64,000 nucleotides of DNA from the NCBI GenBank assembly GCA_023634235.1, contig JAMKCF010000008.1, forward strand, positions 3,415,001-3,479,000, given 5' to 3'. Origin of the DNA: Pisaster brevispinus. Its lineage: Eukaryota > Echinodermata > Asteroidea > Forcipulatida > Asteriidae. A program made the translations under genes and the position numbers. Below are positions 58,183-64,000 of the stretch, piece by piece; the first letter of the stretch is position 1; every line of letters begins with the position of its first letter. The notes beneath the pieces are model-generated. The model was not told where the DNA came from, searched no databases, and saw only the letters and a program-made list of their open reading frames with translations.

Positions 58183-58967
58183 GGCAGCGGCAGCGGCGGC
58201 AGCAGCGGCAGCAGCAGCAGCAGCAAGGGTCTGTTAGTTACTGTGCTTAGCTTTGTGTGATTGTGTGCTCATGTTTTTGGAGGCTTAACATCAAGAGTGT
58301 AGGAGATTGTTAGATGCCAGTGGTAATTCATTGATTGCAGAGGGCTATATGATTGGAGAAGATCGTTTTAATGTCGCTGATTTCACAAAGTGCCGGAGAA
58401 CAGAATAATCTGTATCAAACTTACCCAGTCCCTCCGGGGCGCACCACGCTAAATACGGAAAACTAGAAAACAGAACGTCGGCCTCATGAACATTTTGTAG
58501 GCCCTCAAAGTATTGTATACTATAGAAAGATTTCAGAGCCAAGTAAAAGGAGGACAGTGTGAACATTTTGCACACTGTGACCGGGGGGGGGGGTGTTCAC
58601 TTCCGACTTCAAATAGTTCAGATGACCTATTGGCCCTGGGGAAAAAAAAAATGATCCTAGTCGCCGAGAGTCGTAGGGCCATTTTTTCAAGGTTGATGGT
58701 CGGACGTTTTGAAATGTACACAAGTGTACGTTCCCCCTTTTGTGTTGAGGGAGAATAACTCGACAGCTCATGGGACTTCTCATGTCAATTGAGCAGAGGA
58801 TAACAATTTCGGAGTCAATTTTCTCTTTACTGTAAAAAGATTATACATGTATTTTTTAAGTATTTTTTTATGATTAGCATGTTGCCCTGTATGCTCTGAG
58901 AGTTTACCTGGGAGAGGTGTATTTAGTGGGGTGCACACATCAGCCCATCCAAACGGTCAAGTTGATT
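57373..58967. other. Intergenic between genes A and B
   Basis: It holds two poly-G runs (near 58026 and 58583) and the triplet repeat at 58137. No exon recognised. Confidence 0.45.
58137..58226 (+). repeat. CAG/CAA/CGG triplet repeat
   Basis: Runs of CAACAG then CAGCGG and CAGCAG triplets. A 42-codon frame (ATG 58122 to TAG 58250) would give a Gln/Arg-rich peptide, but nothing else supports a gene. Confidence 0.85.
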
Positions 58968-59058
58968 CATAAGAGGGCGCCATCAGGCGAAATTTCTGCA
59001 CAATTCGCCGTAAGAGGGAGACATTATCGGGGGACTACATTTCCCGTAGACTGGTCCC

Positions 59059-59086
59059 CTGTCTTTATCCGCAAGGATAAAGACAG
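59059..59086. repeat. Perfect 12-bp stem hairpin with GCAA loop
   Basis: CTGTCTTTATCC, loop GCAA, GGATAAAGACAG. It lies in the 211-bp insertion of the gene B promoter block. As RNA the loop would be a GNRA tetraloop. No known gene family is recognised. Confidence 0.6.
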
Positions 59087-59306
59087 ATACTGGTTTTAAG
59101 GCCCAATGATTTCATTGGATACATCACGTAGGGTTGTTTTGTTCTGCGAGTGTCCGCGTAAAATGAATGCTAGGTCAAAGGTACGTTTGCCAACATCCGG
59201 TCTGGCTGGTATCTGGCGTTATTCACGAGCCTCGAAGTGTGACGTCAGATGTTCGGGCTACATTTCCCGCTGCACCGGCACATCATCTTTGAGGGGGGTG
59301 CGCCCC

Positions 59307-59313
59307 TATATAA
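59307..59313 (+). promoter_or_regulatory. TATA box of peptidase-like gene B (distal)
   Basis: The same CCTATATAAGG block lies 133 bases before the gene B ATG, with the second TATAAAA at 59388-59394. Conservation of both after duplication supports a promoter role. Confidence 0.5.
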
Positions 59314-59439
59314 GGTAAAGTTTGTAGTGATTTTTCCACATAGTTTCTCTTGATGTCAAAGTCGGAGAGCATAATCATTCTCGTCAGTATAAAACCAACT
59401 TCTTTTGCAGTTTGAATCCGAACCTACGCTGAAGTAACA

Positions 59440-62400
59440 ATGATTGGTCATCAACTGTATACATGTGTCTTGCTGTGGATATGCGTCGCTGTTTGCTGTG
59501 GTAAGAAGAGGATTTCTGGTGTTTTTTTGCTCCTTGGCAGTCTTTCTTTTTCACTCTAGGTCTGTAGAATTAGCGACAGAACTGGTGGCGTGTCCTTTAT
59601 TATGTGTGTCCTTCATTATGCGTTGATCTAGGAGTTTTTTAAGCGGGGGTCTCAACTAATTTTTTCAAAATAATGTTCATACCGAGACACACTTGCTCCG
59701 TTGGTTTAAGTAACCTATGCCTACACGACCAAGTTTCTTGTTGGGCTGAACAACAAGGCAGAAGTAAACTGCAATAACATCTAATCTACAGAGGTAACTA
59801 CCTAGGAATGTTACCGCATCCTTTGTAGAAACAACGTACCAGCCCAAGTGAAGTTATTGCGTGGGGCCTTTATACAATACGTGCTCTCTGGGCAATCTAG
59901 GACATCCCAAAGGCGGTTCACGCATTGTTTTTACTCGGTTTCAAGTTTGCCTTTCTTTGCCTTTTTAACATTTACATTTTTTTATTAAAACATTTTTTTT
60001 TTAAAGACACTGGGAGGAGGAAATCGGTCGGCTAATAATATAAGGGGGCCTACACGCTAGCCTTTTAAATGTAGTAACATTCTAGCCAGAATGTAATTGT
60101 ATGTACATAGCGCAAGGCATTCCGCAAGAAGAACGAGCGAACACAGCCTCTATGGCGTTGGATCCGGTGCCCACTGTAGGGCCGCGTGAATTGTGTTTTT
60201 TAATAGATGCTCTCTGGTGCAATGAAGGACATTTCAGAGGCGTTTTTAAACATTATTTTTACCCAGTTTAAAGTTTGATTTATTTGCCTTTTTAAAATTT
60301 GCTCTTTTAAATTTTTTTTAGGGGGAGGGGGTCTGTGGCTAATAATCATAAGGTCGCCACGTGCTTGCTGTTATGTAGAAACAGCATTCTAGCCAGGGTA
60401 TAACTTCATGCGTACCGAAAAGAACGAGCGAACGCGAAGCTTTTACGGCTTGGGGTCCGGGCCCGCTTTAAGGCCCCGGAAATTTTATACTCTTTTTTTT
60501 TCTCTCTATCTGATGCAATCTAGGACGATTAAGCGGCGTTTTACATATTATTTTTTAATCTGTTAACTTCTTTTTATTAACTTTTTTTTGCGTTCTAACT
60601 GTTTTTCTTTTTAACATTACGGTATTTTTTTGCAGTATTCAGTACGGATCCTGAATGCGCCGACTACGACCACCCGGTCTATGGCACTGTGGGTAAATGC
60701 ATTAAAACAGCCTCGTGTCCAGGGAAGATATATAAAAAAGGCCTGTGCCCATCCCATAAGTGCAATGTGAAATGCTGTTTCACCGGTAAGGAACGATGTT
60801 GCAGGTTTTGTTGTTGTTAATTAATATGATTGTATTCATCAGTAATGTTTCATTTCAAGCCTAGTAAGTGAGCTAGTGGGGTGAAAGTGCCCGTGTTAGG
60901 TTTTATATATACTTTTATGATTATGATTTTATTTTATTTCAATTTATTAGGTTTTTCTAGTTAGGTAACCATGGTAGCAAACCCTATTGAGCGAAACAGA
61001 CCTTTATAGCTTCATCGGATATTGCGGATATAAATTTAATGCAACATTTTGACCAAAGATTGACGTGCATTCCATCGGGGAAGCACTGCACAGCTGCCTC
61101 AGCAAATAACTAGTGCATAACTCTCTCAAAAAATTACTAATTTGCCCCGTTCTTCCAGATAAGCTCACTCCATTGCATTTCACATCAGTTCAAAAGATCA
61201 ACTTAGAAAAATACTACTCCCAATTTTGTTTTCATCAAAGTGTCCCATGCTTGCTATTTGAAACATCAAAACGCAAAAAAGGTTTAGTTTTTGCAAATTA
61301 ATTTAATTAAACTATTTAACAAAGCCCTGAACATTGAAATACTCCACCAGGATACTTATGAATGTTGTCAAACAGTTGCAAGCCTATTAAAAGTCAACTT
61401 CCCCAAATGATTTTTTAAAGTCACTCTTGCTGCAGTTGCAGTACCGTGCTTCCTCCCAATGTTTCTGATTGAACCTTTCCCCGGATGGGTATCTCTAGTG
61501 ACATGTGGGCGGTAGTCAGGCTTTGCAAGCACTTCCAATTAGTGTTATTTTAGCCACCCAGTCGGAAGGTTGTTTTAAACCAATTAGGCAAGGCCCTGTT
61601 ATTCTGGTTGTTAAATCAACATGGTCCGATAAATAGTGATGTTGATTATTATATTTATTATTAAAAATTAACAGCCAACTCTGACCAAGAGTGCGCCACC
61701 TACGATCACTCAACCTACGGCAAGGTTGGACACTGCACCCATACGTCACTGTGCCCGGACAATGCATACATCTCCGGATTATGCCCCTCCAAGTGTGCTG
61801 GAGTTAAATGCTGTTTCAAAAAACCCACAAGTAGAGCTGCAGGTAAGGATAAAATTATCATGAAGAAACACAGACGGGTTCACTTAGGGTTGTAACATGA
61901 TAATAATTAATATCAAGTAATAAACCACAAGGGAAACTGACTGGGTAATTTTCTTTAAATATTTGGGTTTGAACAAAGAAAAATTGACTGGAGCAGGACT
62001 ACGACCTCCGAATTAACGTACCGGCGCTCTACCAACTGAGCTATGCAGCCCTATGTTGGCGGTCTCCCTGTTAGTCAATATCTTTGTTTGCGGGTGGACA
62101 GTGTAGCAGTTTCAAGAACACGGAAGGAGGGTTAACCTGTCAAGAAGGGGGGGGAGGCACTGATGACACTTATTATTCTTGAGTAAAAAAATAAGACGCC
62201 AACTTTCATAGGATACATTCTGTAGGCGTAATAAGTGCAGAACTAACCATGGCCTCTCTTACGCAAATTGTTTAAATCTCAATTTATTTCACTTAATTGG
62301 ATATGAGAAATGAGTTGTGATTAAACAGGTCAATATCACACAAGACGGACTTCCTTTTAGCTAAAGGCTTGCCTCACCATCTACTATTGCATTGAGGGTT

Positions 62401-62704
62401 GTATTGGTACCGAGTCTTAGCCTGGGTTTCAACACCACAGTTATCATCAAACGCCCATAGTACCAGTGACCGCGAATTAGATTCTTTATATCGTGTTACA
62501 CAAAGCTTTAAATCAAGTTTTCGGTTTTGTTTTTGAAGACTGCGGCGCAAATGTCAGATCCCTGGCCTGCCAGATCTTGGACAACAGCCAAATCTCTCTG
62601 CTTGACAACAACGTGCATCTAAATACAAAAGGAGACTCTGACGGTGCAGACGCCAAGTCCAATATCAGGGACACGTGTAACGGCAAGACATCGCTCATAT
62701 CATG
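59440..62704 (+). CDS. Secreted 6-Cys/LAS peptidase-like gene B (3' end outside window)
   Basis: Tandem copy of the gene at 51761. Exons found: 59440-59500 (signal peptide MIGHQLYTCVLLWICVAVCC), 60636-60785, 61675-61842 and 62539-62704, all in phase. Gene B has two 6-Cys modules in a row: exon 2 (CADYDHPVYGTVGKC ... GLCPSHKCNVKCC) and exon 3 (CATYDHSTYGKVGHC ... GLCPSKCAGVKCC). Exon 4 (DCGANVRSLACQ ... DTCNGKTSLIS) is nearly identical to exon 4 of gene A and ends with the same GTTGGT donor. The equivalents of gene A exons 5 and 6, with the zinc-binding residues, do not appear before 64000. Intron 4 in gene A already exceeds 1.1 kb, so they probably lie just beyond the edge. Whether gene B encodes an active peptidase cannot be told here. 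Confidence 0.78.
61922..62100 (-). mobile_element. tRNA-derived SINE, family 1
   Basis: Reverse copy in intron 3 of gene B, with GCTCTACCAACTGAGCTATG and GGTTTGAACAAAGAAAAA. The head is truncated at TCTTTGTTTGCGGGTG. It is absent from the matching intron of gene A, so it was inserted after the gene duplication. Confidence 0.78.
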
Positions 62705-63639
62705 GTTGGTTTTCAAAATCATTTTGTGTGTGTGTATATATCGGGAGTGTGATATAGGATGTGAAAGATCCAACAGCTAAATGACAATCGAGGGAGTTAT
62801 TAACACATATATATTTAACTATCAGCCTGCTTTTCTTTTTATATCGTGACGAAATGGAGGGTCGTAACCACTTATCTGGCTCATTGTGTGTTCTGATATG
62901 AAGCACATAATCGTGCCTCCACTTTTATGACGACAGAGAGCCAAATATTGGGTAAATTGCGCATTATTTTTTATCGAATTGTCTAATTTTCCTTTTTATA
63001 TTTTCCTTCAGACAGTCACCTTTATTTTACCCACGCCTTTAAAAAACGCCCAAATGAACATAACACCAGGCACGGATCCGGGGGCCGGGGGCAATTCCCC
63101 CGGGTAATTTTTGAAAATATTTATTTTATTTATTTGTGTTCTTTCTGCCTGTATAAAAATCAGCCACAAGTGTGTGTACTGTGGTTTTTCCCCAGTGGCA
63201 GGATGGATTTCTTCATCCTATGCCATTCTTATTTTTTTCTTTCTGCCCAAATGAATATTTCATGAAACGTCGTTTGTAATTGTTTATATTTGCAACAACA
63301 ACATAAGCATTTAAAAACCTGACGTGCCCAGTTATCCGTGAAAATATATATACTTCATGTCGTTCAAGTGTAAAGACTACACTAAGCTTGAACTTGAGAA
63401 ACGCCAGATATTACACCACTATGTTTTTAATGAAAATGCACGAACCAGATAATGCACCAACCGGATCCAAACGCGAGATTTCTGGGACTAAATGTTTCGT
63501 TGAGTAAAATAAGCAGATTGATATGGATCAAAAGTTCTTAAAAAGTGTGTCTATTTCTCAGCTTTTAGGCACACGAATTAAAAGGCTTGATTTTCCACCC
63601 TTTAAAACGCCAAAAGCTCAGAGCTTCCGGGGCTTCACA
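62705..63639. other. Intron 4 of gene B, left part
   Basis: The start is collinear with gene A intron 4, with small gaps. About 63070-63600 has a GGGGGCCGGGGGCAATTCCCCCGG-type inverted stretch and AT-rich sequence absent from gene A, probably an inserted element of unknown type. Confidence 0.45.
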
Positions 63640-63865
63640 AACAAACAACCCAACACCCCAACAAACAAACAAACAAACACCCCAACACCCCCAACAAACA
63701 AACAAACAAACAACCCAACACCCCAACAAACAAACAAACAAACAAACACCCCAACAACCCAACAAACAAACAAACAAACACCCAACACCCCCAAAAACCA
63801 AACAAACAAACAAACACCCCAACACCCCAACAAACAAACAAACAGCCCGACAGACAGACAGACAT
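63640..63865 (+). repeat. AAAC/ACCCC minisatellite in gene B intron 4
   Basis: (CAAA)n alternating with CACCCCAACA words, ending in CAGACAGACAGACA. It corresponds in position to the array in gene A. Confidence 0.85.
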
Positions 63866-64000
63866 GCTTAGGAGAGCTACATTGTGGGCTTTCCACAGGT
63901 GTTGTCTATGATCCCTTTTCTTTAATCTTTCCTGTTAAAAACATTGTGGGCACAGCCTCACAATGTAAAAAAAGCCCACAACTACACATCCTACCTAAAA

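Larger units (their letters stand above)
58968..59435 (+). repeat. Promoter block of gene B, homologous to gene A, with an insertion
   Basis: The block matches 51513-51755 (GAGGGAGACATTATCGGGGG, GAGGGGGGTGCGC, CCTATATAAGG, TTTGAATCCGAACCTACGCT). It is interrupted by about 211 bp at 59047-59257 that gene A lacks, flanked by the direct repeat CTACATTTCCCG (59035-59046 and 59258-59269). Confidence 0.7.

Noticed and set aside
58122..58250. Gln/Arg-rich 42-codon gene
   Set aside because: Only the triplet repeat keeps the frame open; no promoter, splice context or homology.

Overview
The window is animal nuclear DNA. Genes are split into many short exons with canonical GT-AG introns, the introns are full of SINEs, MITEs, LINE tails and microsatellites, and there is no operon-like packing. 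The gene set and the repeats (a tRNA-derived SINE, repeats ending in GAAATTGGGCC, very long intronic repeats) fit a marine deuterostome. I favour an echinoderm, probably a sea star, but this is inference and not proven by any single sequence.

Layout. (1) 1.7-17.4 kb, minus strand: a complete 13-exon NOP9 gene (nucleolar Pumilio-type ribosome biogenesis factor, 742 aa). Its introns hold tRNA-derived SINEs, a decayed tyrosine recombinase (Crypton-like) fragment, MITEs and a foldback element with a 9-bp target duplication. (2) 19.2-22.5 kb, plus strand: an unrecognised secreted protein of 441 aa. It has a signal peptide, a His/Asn-rich patch, a Gly-Ser stretch and about 29 tandem copies of the 11-residue unit SEASVVTSDPG. 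A good TATA box lies upstream. (3) 24.6-34.4 kb and 36.0-50.2 kb, minus strand: two tandem paralogous DEG/ENaC (amiloride-sensitive, ASIC/FaNaC-like) sodium channel genes. Each has ten exons with the same intron phases (561 and 495 aa). (4) 51.3-64.0 kb, plus strand: two tandem paralogous genes for small secreted proteins. They have one or two 6-Cys modules; the first gene ends in a LAS/M15-type zinc peptidase domain (SxHxxGxAxD plus HxH). The second gene runs off the right edge before its catalytic exons. Their promoters are also duplicated.

I rebuilt the exons by following reading phase across every splice junction. In NOP9, both channels and both peptidase-like genes every phase agrees, which is strong internal support for the models.

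The most interesting signals are: the tandem secreted LAS-peptidase-like genes, with a 6-Cys exon duplicated in one and collapsed in the other; the 11-residue-repeat secreted protein; a PIF/Harbinger-type MITE inserted inside a splice donor of the second channel; a dispersed repeat carrying perfect GGGTCAnnnTGACCC palindromes throughout the channel introns; a 1.67-kb tandem duplication at 44.8-48.1 kb dense in ETS-, ERR- and CRE-like motifs; and a nested MITE whose empty site is visible elsewhere in the window.
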